The notes: a model not told the origin generated them from the sequence alone. Positions 10,361-18,186 are shown, counted from the first letter of the stretch. The stretch: 23,071 bases of DNA from Chromera velia (GCA_018398765.1 JAHBMJ010002069.1:1-23071); one strand, 5' to 3'. Made by a program: numbers and translations.

Positions 10361-10691
10361 ACCGCAACGAAGATGCAAAGACCTACTTCTAGAAGAGTTA
10401 AAAAAAGCCTAGGGCCCAGAACACACATCTCCCAAATGAGACCAACGACCTGCAAAGAGCAAAGAAGGGGGGAAGGGGTGAGCAACACACGTAAAGGGAG
10501 ACGACAGTTTTTTACCTTACCGAGGGCAGACCGGTCAGTCGCTTAGCAATCACAATGGCCAGGTTGCAACCATACAAGAACACTTACAGACATCATACAA
10601 AGCCTTCTGCATGCACCAAGAAAGCTTATCTCTGCAAACAAGATTTTTTTAATTCCCTCGCTGGGAGGGGGGGGTAAACCCTCTTGTCTAG

Positions 10692-10890
10692 CCTCTCGCA
10701 GGGGTACGAAGCGGCCCAATTCCATACCCCTGATGAAGGGGGGGGGTCCAACCTGCTCTGTAGGTTTACGTCTAAAATGTATCTAGGAGTGTTTCCTAGA
10801 CATATTTTGGACGCAAACCTGCAGAGCAGGTCGGACCCCCCCCCTCCACCAGGGGTATGAAATTGGGTCGCTTCGTACCCCTGCGAGAGG
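10692..10890. repeat. 199-bp fold-back (near-perfect hairpin)
   Basis: The left arm 10692-10789 and right arm 10794-10890 are close to exact reverse complements: CCTCTCGCAGGGGTACGAAG opens the left arm and its complement closes the right. The loop is about 4 nt at CTAGGAgtgtTTCCTAG. Each arm carries an 8-9 base homopolymer of G or C. It looks like a small fold-back element or a self-complementary RNA source inside transposon B. No flanking duplication was recognised. Confidence 0.8.
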
Positions 10891-10971
10891 GCCCATCCCC
10901 CCTTGTTGCTGGTGGAACGACACAAAACGAACTGACCTGATTGAGCGATTCAAACCAGTCCGCCAACCATT

Positions 10972-12156
10972 CTAATTGTTGTACAATTCCTTTGCATGAA
11001 GGCAACCACTCCCACGAGCAACCAGAGGTGTCCAGCCAACACAGATACCGGAGGGGGAAAAAACTCCGAAATCTGTAACCCCTGCAAAAATAAGGTTCTG
11101 GAATAAAAAGCTAAACATGATTTTATCGTTGTTAAGCCTTCCAATACAATCCAATGGAATGCTTGACAATGAAATTTTGTGGATAGAGGCCCATTCTGTT
11201 GACCCGACTTTCTGAGTGGAGGAGAACTTTCTGAAGACCTGACTGAGAATTTTTTAGATCGGCATTTTGATGGGTCAGCGCGCAGCCGGGAAGTGCTTTT
11301 TGGCCTTGGTGGCCAGCCGGACTCTGGCTCGCAACGTGTAGCTTGCCTTCCAGGGCCGTCATATGGTTGGCCAATCTAAAATCGGCTCCCAAAATCGGCT
11401 TTCCGTCGAATGTTTCAAGTCGATCAGAGCATGACCTAGTGCCGCCTCTCTCCCATCACACAGACTTGCTCTCCAACGATGAAAGTAGGCTTTATCGAAA
11501 GCCCAGAGGATTGGCTTCTTTGCTTTTTCTTGGGTTTTATATATTATGACATTCACTCTACTGGTTGCCCTGAGAGGGCAATTTCGATCTTCCATCACGA
11601 AGGGCACGGCCCGTCTCCACGCAAAGAGGCCTACAAAGTTGCCCCAGTAAAGCTTCTATTGAATCCTTTCCATGCGTGCGCTCTAACAAGCTCTAGATGA
11701 GGAGCTGGAAAGGCTTTCTGGATGAGGGGGCCAGCTTTGGGTGGCCAGAAGGTGAGCCACTTTATGAATTTTTGTATATCTGTGCTGCAGGTCAGACTGA
11801 GCCTTTCTCAGAAGACCGTTTGTCGGTGCTTGGGTTTCGTAAAGAAGCATTACGGCTGGTAATCTCGGGTGATCTGAAGTTGTGGGAGTGAGGCGCAGCT
11901 TTTGTTTGCATGAGAATTTGGAGGTAGGGCTCCTGGGTGGACTAAGACCCAGTGGCCAGTTCCGGGCCTCACCCAGAAAAAACAAGAACGCTATGATGGC
12001 CGGTCGTAGGCAAGGCCCTCTAGCTAGAGGCCATAGATCGATCAGGCTTTCAGAAACTAAGCATTTACCTCTTGCACGGTCATAGTGCTCAATATTTGTT
12101 TGGTTGAACTGCTTTCTGTGGGTGTCAAATCGGCAGATCTGTTTGCAGACATTCAT
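10972..12156 (-). pseudogene. Unrecognised decayed coding stretch in transposon B
   Basis: One minus-strand frame is open over long pieces: 12156-11683 (157 codons), 11607-11359 (82 codons) and 11169-10972. Short gaps with single stops separate the first two, and an alternative frame is open at 11392-11132. Local composition changes here to a balanced, protein-like base content, with words such as ILWAFDKAYFHRW and AALGHALIDLKH. I recognise no domain. It could be a broken transposase, a captured host gene or chance. The + strand is also partly open at 11479-12085. Confidence 0.25.
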
Positions 12157-12684
12157 TCTTATCTTTCATCGGGGTTGCCCGCTGTGTGCTCCCTCCTTAC
12201 ATCAGTGTGCAGATTCGGCATATTCTATTAGAAGTAAAAGTTAGCTTATTTGTGCATTACACTGCGCATTGTCATATGCTTGCAGAGTCTGCAATCACTC
12301 CCCGACATATCAACATACTATAACTCTTTCACCTCACTCACGTCCAACAATTTCCAAGATACACACCACAAACCCATTAAACCTTATCTTTAAAAGTTAT
12401 TCATACTTTCATGCAGGTAAAAAACAATAAATAGAATTATTCTAAGTGCTTTAAAAACTTAGTTTTTTATATAAAATTTAGTGTGATATATAGAAAATTA
12501 AAAGTCATTTTCTAGTACAAAAGTTTCAATTGTCAGTACAGTCAGTTGTTCCACTTCCCTCGACCGGTGCTCTGGCCCTCCCACCAGCACTTTTTCCCTC
12601 CCGTTATCTCCCCACTGTTTCTCTCTTCACTGCCCTTCCGTGGCTATTCCGCGGTGTCAGCCCACCACCAGAGAGTCTCTGCCC

Positions 12685-13077
12685 CTGCGACAAACAAATC
12701 CATCACCACACAGACATTGGGTCCCCAAACCATAAACTCTGACAGACACAGCTTCGCTAACTCATACGATATTATGTTCGCTGACTGTTAGCCCAAGCAC
12801 TCGAACAATATAGCAGCAGAGAGAGTGACTACAGCCTAGTTCAAGGGGTTATGCAGTCAATATAATCACGACAGAGTGCAAGCAGCCCAGTTCTAGGGCG
12901 ATACTCAACCAGGTAGGTGGGGGAAAACAAGGGCGGCCCAGCTCTAAGACGACACACACTCAGTTTATAAACCCGGGGCAGCCCAGCTCTAGGGCACTGC
13001 ACCCCATACGTTCAGAAGCAAAGCAACTGTATGCCCCGTACTGAAGCAACCAGTTTGTTACCGTCCCTCCCACATAC
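12685..13077 (-). other. Intron 3 of the ORF1-like gene (homologous intron family, copy 2)
   Basis: This 393-nt interval starts CAG|GTATGTGGGAGGG and ends GGATTTGTTTGTCGCAG|G on the minus strand, in phase 0. It resembles the other two family introns along its length and contains four sub-repeats with core GCCCTAGAGCTGGGCTGCC, on the + strand near 12830-12850, 12881-12900, 12931-12950 and 12975-12995. Confidence 0.75.
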
Positions 13078-13251
13078 CTGTCCATTCTGCCCCCCGGCCC
13101 CAGATGGTGCGCGACCACTCGCCGCCGACTCTCCTGCTGCCACAGCGGCAACCACTTCCTCCCGCTGGGTCTCCAGCTCAGCAGCCCCCCCTTCTACGAA
13201 CTCCTCTGTGCTGTCCTGCGACGCCACCCCTGCATCAAAACGTCCTCCCTC
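13078..13251 (-). pseudogene. ORF1-like gene, exon 3
   Basis: This 174-nt (58-codon) exon has no internal stop and lies between TTTTTGTAG|GAG and GGACAG|GTATGT, phase 0 on both sides. The peptide is acidic then Ala/Gly/Ser-rich (ASQDSTEEFVEGGAAELE). The codon just before the exon is TAG, the acceptor itself, which independently places the exon edge. It has no recognised domain. It is intact on its own but belongs to a gene broken elsewhere. Confidence 0.65.
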
Positions 13252-13562
13252 CTACAAAAATGAATCCATCACCACGAATCAGTGGGTTCTCAAGGCAACA
13301 CTATCCAGACGTGTAAAAAGAAACGAAGGCGGCCTAGCTCTAAGGCGACGCACACTCAAGGGGTGGCAAGCTGGTGGCAGCCCAGCTCATAAGTCGAGAA
13401 CTGCCCAACTCTAGGGCGCTGTTCTCTCAGGCACACGCAAGTACGCAACCGTGAATAACTACTCTATGCACGCCCTGCTACTACAGCCCCATACAGCCCC
13501 TTTCCTATCAGGGGGGAATCCACCCCCAACACAATACCCCAATGTCACCACCCCTCACAGAC
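13252..13562 (-). other. Intron 2 of the ORF1-like gene (homologous intron family, copy 1)
   Basis: This 311-nt interval starts CACAG|GTCTGTGAGGGG and ends GATGGATTCATTTTTGTAG|G on the minus strand. It is phase 0 and carries three copies of the shared sub-repeat, near 13328-13350, 13375-13400 and 13401-13420. It is shorter than the other two family members. Confidence 0.65.
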
Positions 13563-14671
13563 CTGTGACCTAGCGTGTTGCCTCTGGTTAGTATTCCTTC
13601 GGCCACGCTGTCTGGCTCTCCCTAATTCAGGCCTGCACATCCATCTCCTGGTGATCTTCCTCACCCCCAACCGCATCACTTCATATCCCCTCTCTGGAGG
13701 TTCACCTCCCCACGTTCCTGCTACCTTAGACATAACTGTCGCTAGCTGCCCCCTGAGGCGGATTGCCATCCATCCCCTCCCGGCCAGGATCACATGCGGC
13801 TAGTCATCAGTCTGGTGGAACATGCTTTCCCACTCTCCCGGGTCATACCTGAGGACGGCAACCAGGCAGGCTAGAACATAGTCGCCACATCGGAATAGCG
13901 GTCACTCATTGAAATCCGCCTGCTGGGGGACAGACAGCTCGACTATTTCCATGCTCGGCTGTTCACACAGGAAGTCCACCCAATTCTGAGGAACGTATCC
14001 CTTCTCTCACTTTTATCATTACCCACCCGCGGGGGGATCGGGCCTACTCCATCCGTTGTTCCTGCTGTCCCCTCTCTCCTACTTCGTAATGCCGTGGGGG
14101 CGCGACCCAAACACCTCTCATGCTGTCATAGTGTGTTCCGAAATCCTGCGGGGCCGAGGATCTGCGGGAATGGGAAGGGTCTACATGGAGCCATAGCCTC
14201 ACCTATGATCTTCACGGAGCAATCGTCTGAAAAGACCTCTGCTGTGGAGGGGTTTGGAGGGCTCTTACTCTCCAGATTGGGGTCTAGGAGGGAATAGTAA
14301 GCTACTCGACCAACGTCATTATCCTCCCCACCCCCAGTCCGACTTGTATCCAACCTGTTCGATCGGCTGTCATCCTGCACCTAGGGTATTTCACTTATTT
14401 GAGCCAACCTAAGATTTTGACAGGTTTTTAGCTATAAAATTTAGTGTTTTAATCTTTTGTCTTGCTTTAAACTTAAAACTTGAATCAAAGCTCTGAAAAG
14501 CTCAAAAACCTATTTGGACACTGTTTTAGGTGAGAGGGCTTAAGTTTTTATAGGTTATACGAAGTTTTAGGGGTGGTGTCACTACAGGTTTTTTTTTTTG
14601 GTTTTATAACCTAGCTTTCATGGAAAAAACGTGCAGAAACTGCCAAAAACCTACAAAAACCGCATCTTTGA

Positions 14672-14720
14672 CAGCCCCCGGCCGCTGTTGATGAAGACTA
14701 AAACCATCTTCGGGGGCTTC
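14672..14720. repeat. Stem-loop in transposon A
   Basis: AGCCCCCG and CGGGGGCT form the outer arms, and GAAGA with TCTTC forms an inner stem around CTAAAACCA. It sits just inside the left sub-terminal zone of transposon A. Confidence 0.45.
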
Positions 14721-15029
14721 TGATCAAATGTACCTTAGTGTGTGGGAGGTTTTCTATGCGTTCACCCTCCCCCCCTCCCCTCTTCTCTTCCTCCCCTTCT
14801 TCAGACCCAGCCTAGGACTCGGTGTTCTCCTTCTTATCAGACTCATGGGTAACATCAGTCATCATGGTCTGATGTGGATCAGTCAGATGGTTGTTCAGAC
14901 AGTAGCGCAAGTAGCAGCACTGCCCCACCCCTTTTAACTGGAAAGGGCTCTGATGGGCGGATTTGAGTTGATGTTCCTGGGAGAAGGAGTCTTCTTTTAT
15001 TTTCTGCCTATATGTATATGCAGGATAAA

Positions 15030-15542
15030 AAATTGTATGTAAACAGGGTGACTTGTTTGACTCGAAAGCCCCGCCTTCGTCATGCGTTACCGGAGTGAGG
15101 GGACTATTCCGTAGGGATTGGAGACATTGTTGCTTTTTGTTGGAAGACGGCTGACAGCAGGAACAAAGAATGGTTTGTAAGTAAAGTTTTGGATCTGGTT
15201 GATCCAAATAATATGCATCCTGTGACAAAGAAAGGCAGAAGCTTGGGTATTGCCCGCATCGCACATGTAGAAGAAAATTCAGATTTCTGCGCTCGTGTCA
15301 TTTCGTATGAATGTGACACTGTGTCTTCTTCTGATGAAACCACCAAATTCAAACCTCTTTTGTTTTACTGAATTTTAATACCGAGAACAGATGACATGCC
15401 TCTTTCTGCTATGTTCTTGTGGTTGCACTCTGCAATATTGGTTGGAGGGGGGGTTACGATAAATAATGATGAGCTTGCTCGAGTAGAAAGTCAGTTTAAC
15501 AAGAGAATTGAACAAGCAGATGAAGATGAAGCAAGTGAATGA
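15030..15542 (+). pseudogene. C-terminal protein fragment in transposon A, broken by TGA stops
   Basis: One + frame is coding-like from about 15030 to the stop at 15540-15542, with in-frame TGA at 15096-15098 and 15369-15371, probably former CGA and TGG. The stretch VGIGDIVAFCWK followed by EWFVSKVLDLVDP resembles a small SH3- or Tudor-like fold. The end is helical and acidic (ELARVESQFNKRIEQADEDE). Codon use is AT-rich, unlike the GC-rich ORF1 around it, so it belongs to the transposon. It may be the tail of a transposase or of an accessory protein. The fold suggestion is weak. A longer minus-strand frame (15264-14812) overlaps but looks less protein-like. Confidence 0.4.
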
Positions 15543-16212
15543 CCAATTCTGAATGAAACAAACACCTTTTCTGATCATTACTTATAAGTTTCACTTTGGT
15601 TTTTAAAGCTTTTTTTAAGTTTTCTCAGGTTTTGCTATAAGTTTTATAACGTCGTCTTTAATAATTTGAAACTTGAAGTGGCACTTTCATAAAAACCTTT
15701 GAAAACCACTATAAAACGAATTGTTACTAGTATAGTAAGTATTTGTATGTGGTTTTTTAGGGAAAAGAACCATTTTGGACATACTTTTAGAGTGTTAAAT
15801 CCTTTTGATTTCTAGAGGGGGGGGGTCAAAAATATTTTTTTATTATTTTTTTTTTTAGTGATATACCCTAGTCCTGCACAGGACCTCCCATTCTAGAAGG
15901 AGACTCTCCTCCCTCTGCCTCGATGTCTTGGTCCCTCCTCCTTAGAGTCAATACTACTCTAGGGCGTAGCCTAACTCGGCCCGACGGTGACATAGAGGGG
16001 TTATGACTTTCAGGCTTGGTTCCTCCGTCACCTCTCATCCTCACTACTCTGTGACTCCCGGGGTGGGCCCTCTATGTGTCTTCAGGGCGAGACCCTTCCT
16101 CTCCTAGCTCTGCATTCATCAAAACCCGCCCGTATCTACGTTTTCCTAATATCTCTATGAGGGGTTTAGCGAATAGACGGGTTGTGGACTTAGAATCCGG
16201 GGGTATACTTGG

Positions 16213-16261
16213 CTGTGAAGGTAAGGTAAAACAGCCACTCCCTCTAATTTTCTCAATTTAC
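16213..16261 (-). other. Possible 49-nt intron 1 of the ORF1-like gene
   Basis: On the minus strand TCGGTG|GTAAATTG and TTACCTTCACAG|CCAAG bound 49 nt. Removing it joins two open frames in phase 0 (41 codons before, exon 2 after). Unspliced, the first frame meets TGA at once. It does not belong to the repeated intron family. A simple frameshift is the alternative. Confidence 0.45.
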
Positions 16262-16384
16262 CACCGATTTCGCTCGTTTTTGTCTCAAACGTATTCTCTG
16301 TTGGAGCCCTCTCTGTTTGAAAGACTGTTTCTTGTGGTCAGAACAGGAAAGGGGAGAGGAGAAGGAAGGATCGTACTTCGTCAT
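16262..16384 (-). pseudogene. ORF1-like gene, exon 1 with candidate start
   Basis: This piece is 41 codons from the ATG at 16384 to the donor GTG|GTAAAT. The peptide starts MTKYDPSFSS and then becomes strongly basic (KQRGLQQRIRLRQKRAK), which would suit RNA binding. The frame remains open further upstream, to about 16440, so the start is not certain. It has no recognised domain. Confidence 0.4.
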
Positions 16385-16550
16385 GATGCGAATACCGACT
16401 GAGCTGCATATATGCTGACCTAGCTGATTCGCGCGGGCCGGGAAGGGGCGCGAATTAATATAGCTAGCATTATTGCATGCGGTGGCCGATCCGGCAACCG
16501 ATTATTTTGATGCACGCACGTACTGAAAGCCGATTTCTCTATCAAAATTT
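16385..16550. other. Short 5' flank of LINE copy 1
   Basis: No gene is seen. ATTCGCGC and GCGCGAAT (about 16427-16457) form an 8-bp inverted repeat around a G-rich centre. The region may hold the 5' UTR or promoter of the ORF1-like gene. Confidence 0.3.
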
Positions 16551-16809
16551 TGCGTGACATCGATCCCCCCCCCCAAAAGATGCATGGAGAACTGCGATAT
16601 GCGATCGAGTGCATGCGATCTCAGGGCCTCTCAGCTGATCTCAGCAAAGCTGCGCTACCTCCTGAGGCGACCTGCAGGGCAGATATATATATCGCCTCGG
16701 GGGGCAGCTCAGCTTTGCTGGGCTCAGCCGAGAGGCTCTGAGAACTCACGCAGTCGCATATCGTGCTCTTCAAATTTTGGGGGGCCGGGGAGATCGATGT
16801 AACGCTTAA
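16551..16809. mobile_element. Fold-back (MITE-like) element
   Basis: An imperfect inverted repeat about 260 bp across. The outer arms are GCGTGACATCGATC (left) and GCGTTACATCGATC (right, other strand). Next come matching C-run and CAAAA tracts, then CGATATGCGA on both sides, then an inner hairpin 16626-16736 with CTCAGCAAAGCTG pairing. The centre is a TATATATA tract. No clear flanking duplication was found, so mobility is inferred from shape only. Confidence 0.55.
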
Positions 16810-16880
16810 ATATGTAGTAGACTAGCCTGGCCTGTCAAAAAAAGGAGCCAGTAAAGACTACCAGGCTCATCAAATATCCC

Positions 16881-16973
16881 TGGCCCGTCAAATAATAGCC
16901 TGGCCCGTCAAATATCTCTGGCCCGTCAAATATTCCTGGCCCGTCAAACATTTATGGCCCGTCAAATGTCCCC
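16881..16973. repeat. 18-bp minisatellite, five units plus degenerate flanks
   Basis: Units start at 16881 (20 bp long), 16901, 16919, 16937 and 16955, with consensus TGGCCCGTCAAATATYYC. Weaker copies lie at 16828 (TGGCCTGTCAAAAA) and 16864 (AGGCTCATCAAATATCCC). Confidence 0.9.
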
Positions 16974-17114
16974 AGCCAGATAATTTGAATTCCAAGGCAC
17001 TCATCCTTTTCGCGGGCACGAGTCATTTATAGCGCGGCACGCGCAAGGCACTCACCCGTAGCGTTTGGTTAATTTTTCGCTTGCGGGACCATTTTTGGCG
17101 GTAGTCTTTCCGGG

Positions 17115-17215
17115 GCCCCCGCGCCTCCCGCACGTGTGTCTAAAAACCCCGTGCCCCCCGTACGTGTGTCTAAAAAAACGCATGCAGGCGCGCCGTGTGG
17201 CTAAAAAAAAAAGGC
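17115..17215. repeat. Three copies of a CACGTGTGTCTAAAAA-type unit
   Basis: Three units of about 32 bp end in a run of A: CCGCACGTGTGTCTAAAAA, CCGTACGTGTGTCTAAAAAA and GCGCCGTGTGGCTAAAAAA. The surrounding 16980-17225 is GC-rich and holds no gene. It may be regulatory, or 3' flank of LINE copy 2. Confidence 0.6.
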
Positions 17216-17225
17216 TCGCCGGGTT

Positions 17226-17256
17226 AAGTATTAGGTATTAGGTATTAGGTATTAAG
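17226..17256. repeat. (GTATTAG)n microsatellite, possible 3' tail of LINE copy 2
   Basis: About four units of a 7-bp word run from TTAAGTATTAG to GGTATTAAGG. Read on the minus strand (the LINE sense) it is (TAATACC)n, a plausible simple-repeat tail where LINE copy 2 ends. Confidence 0.6.
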
Positions 17257-17703
17257 GGGGGGTATGAGAGCATCTGCCCGTCCGGGTAGTACCTCCACCC
17301 CATACACATACACCATGCAACTGCTCGGCATTACCCGCCGCACGCTACGTGTCTGGTCATGCATACGGTCTATCGGCCCGCTCCCTAGAGTGGTTCTGGA
17401 CAAAAAACCTCTGGCATGCAGTACCAGTTAATGAGGAAAAACAGGCCAAGGCGGAAAACCGACTCATGCTAAGAGGAGAAAAACTCCTACCAAGCATGCT
17501 ACATCAACAACCAAGAAGAAGAATAAATAAATTCAGTCAGCACAACCTTTTCTAGCTCTAAGAATACGGTGCAGCGCCAAACAGTCTTCGACTTCCAAGG
17601 CCAGAACCAAATCTCCCTCTTCGCCTCAAGTTACGCTCTCTCGCTCCGGCCCAGTATATCAGACTAACACATCCAACCCCTTACTCCTTTACAGACAAGA
17701 ACA
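17257..17703. other. Probable 3' untranslated region of LINE copy 2
   Basis: It lies between the RNase H stop and the 7-bp repeat tail. The + strand has a 68-codon open frame (17349-17555) rich in Lys/Arg, which I do not regard as a gene. No other structure was seen. Confidence 0.4.
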
Positions 17704-18186
17704 TTACGCACAAGGGATGGGAAGATATGCATCCTTGATAGCGAAAGCATCTACTGCCTCGTTACCAGGCTCTTTATTGTGCGCCTTCACCCATTGGATG
17801 GACACAGTCCCCCCTAGTATCCATTCGTATTCATTGATAAGGCTGACCAACTTACCAATCAAATCTTGATTGCATGTTGGCTTTCCATCAGGTCTTCTCC
17901 AACCATTTCTTTCCCATCGTAGAACCCATGACTCCAGGGCTCGGCAAGCATACCACAAATCTGATTCAGATTTGACTATCAGCGTGTGAGGAGGACCATG
18001 ATGGAGAATTCCAGTTTCAAGCGCAGCTATGATCGCACTCAGCTCGGCTCGATTGTTTGTCTGCTTACCTCTGAGTCTACAGCTGAGGTTACATAGATGT
18101 CCAGGACCCCAATATGTTCTATAACTCGCCTTCGCATGCGACGTACCATTAGAGCGGCTGGCGCCATCCGTGTAGACAACTGACAC
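17704..18186 (-). CDS. LINE copy 2 RNase H domain
   Basis: Removes the RNA strand of the RNA-DNA hybrid made during reverse transcription. The piece is open for 160 codons, from a GTG just after a stop, with no internal break. All four acidic residues of RNase H1 are present: D7 (VVYTDGAS), E48 (NNRAELSAI), D76 (SESDLWYA) and D146 (GNEAVDAFA). The conserved His region KAHNKEPGNE is also there. Residues 85-110 (WVLRWERNGWRRPDGKP, then NQDL) correspond to the basic protrusion of cellular RNase H1. It was once fused to the RT polyprotein, and there is no obvious start codon of its own. It is intact as a domain, but expression on its own is doubtful. Confidence 0.9.
   Translation of the reverse strand: MSVVYTDGASRSNGTSHAKASYRTYWGPGHLCNLSCRLRGKQTNNRAELSAIIAALETGILHHGPPHTLIVKSESDLWYACRALESWVLRWERNGWRRPDGKPTCNQDLIGKLVSLINEYEWILGGTVSIQWVKAHNKEPGNEAVDAFAIKDAYLPIPCA

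Larger units (their letters stand above)
9031..12547. mobile_element. DNA transposon B (3.5 kb) inserted in ORF1-like exon 4
   Basis: The terminal inverted repeats start AACTGACTGTACTGACAA and match for about 48 bp (9031-9078 and 12500-12547), then diverge in AT-rich sequence. Both ends are flanked by GTTC (9027-9030 and 12548-12551), a likely 4-bp target-site duplication. Removing the element with one GTTC copy restores the exon reading frame. Inside are a 35-bp minisatellite (about 9570-10300), a 199-bp hairpin (10692-10890) and an unrecognised decayed coding stretch on the minus strand (10972-12156). No transposase motif was recognised, so the superfamily is unknown. Confidence 0.8.
8996..12684 (-). 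pseudogene. ORF1-like gene, exon 4, split by transposon B
   Basis: The exon consists of 12684-12548 plus 9026-8996 once transposon B and one GTTC duplication are removed. It is then exactly 168 nt (56 codons). It is phase 0 at both splice sites, from GTCGCAG|GGGCAG to GAGCAG|GTATGT. The frame has a single stop (TAA within a basic, Gly/Arg-rich stretch), and the reading continues cleanly across the insertion point. That continuity supports the transposon boundaries. The peptide is basic and low in complexity, and no domain is recognised. Confidence 0.65.
14381..15871. mobile_element. DNA transposon A, hAT-like, 8-bp target-site duplication
   Basis: The terminal inverted repeats CTAGGGTATTTCACT (left) and CTAGGGTATATCACT (right, other strand) differ at one of 15 positions. 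The exact 8-bp TCCTGCAC flanks both ends (14373-14380, 15872-15879), as in hAT elements. Sub-terminal regions are full of AGGTTTT and AAAACCT words in both orientations. A decayed C-terminal coding fragment lies at 15030-15542 (+). Removing the element restores the ORF1 frame around it. Confidence 0.85.
13563..16212 (-). pseudogene. ORF1-like gene, exon 2, split by transposon A, decayed
   Basis: The exon consists of 16212-15872 plus 14372-13563 after removal of transposon A and one TCCTGCAC copy. The frame runs straight across the insertion. Stops are TAG 16072-16074, TGA 14126-14128, TGA 13902-13904 and TAG 13800-13802. An apparent 2-nt insertion near 14000 (a doubled AG) shifts the frame, and discounting it makes the exon 383 codons exactly. 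The second half looks like a folded protein: GYVPQNWVDFLCEQPSMEI, then GDYVLACLVAVLRYDPGEWE, then a basic Arg-rich end. No known domain is recognised. A gag-like role is inferred from position only. Confidence 0.6.
476..16384 (-). mobile_element. LINE (non-LTR retrotransposon) copy 1, interrupted by three DNA transposons
   Basis: This is one retroelement reading right to left. A multi-exon ORF1-like gene (16384 to about 6080) is followed by ORF2 with an APE endonuclease and a reverse transcriptase (4053 to about 476). It is split by DNA transposons A (14381-15871), B (9031-12547) and C (4089-6074). ORF2 is clearly homologous to copy 2 (19880-22545), with the same order and most bases shared. 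The left end is cut just after the RT YADD motif, so the zinc region and RNase H of copy 2 are missing. Assigning the ORF1 part to the same element is an inference. It rests on same strand, adjacency, the close ORF1-stop/ORF2-start spacing after removal of C, and a similar state of decay. Confidence 0.7.

Noticed and set aside
9487-10546. Open frames on both strands in the 35-bp array
   Set aside because: They follow from a stop-poor repeat unit. The unit is not a multiple of three, so no repeat protein is encoded.
13325-13420. Tandem 5' UTR promoter monomers of a LINE instead of introns
   Set aside because: The repeated unit is bounded exactly by splice sites, and the pieces between are codon multiples joined in phase 0. 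I keep it only as a weaker alternative.
14812-15264. 150-codon minus-strand open frame in transposon A
   Set aside because: It overlaps the more protein-like + frame, has an odd low-complexity composition and no recognisable motif.
476-16384. A variant genetic code with TAG or TAA read as an amino acid
   Set aside because: All three stop codons occur in frame, and at aligned sites the other LINE copy has TGG, CGA or CAA. This points to point mutation, not reassignment.
17226-17256. Genuine host telomere repeats
   Set aside because: Only about four units, and the word differs from common telomere repeats. A LINE simple-repeat tail is simpler.
17349-17555. 68-codon + frame left of the RNase H
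   Set aside because: It lies in the probable 3' UTR of LINE copy 2 on the opposite strand and shows no domain or start context of note.
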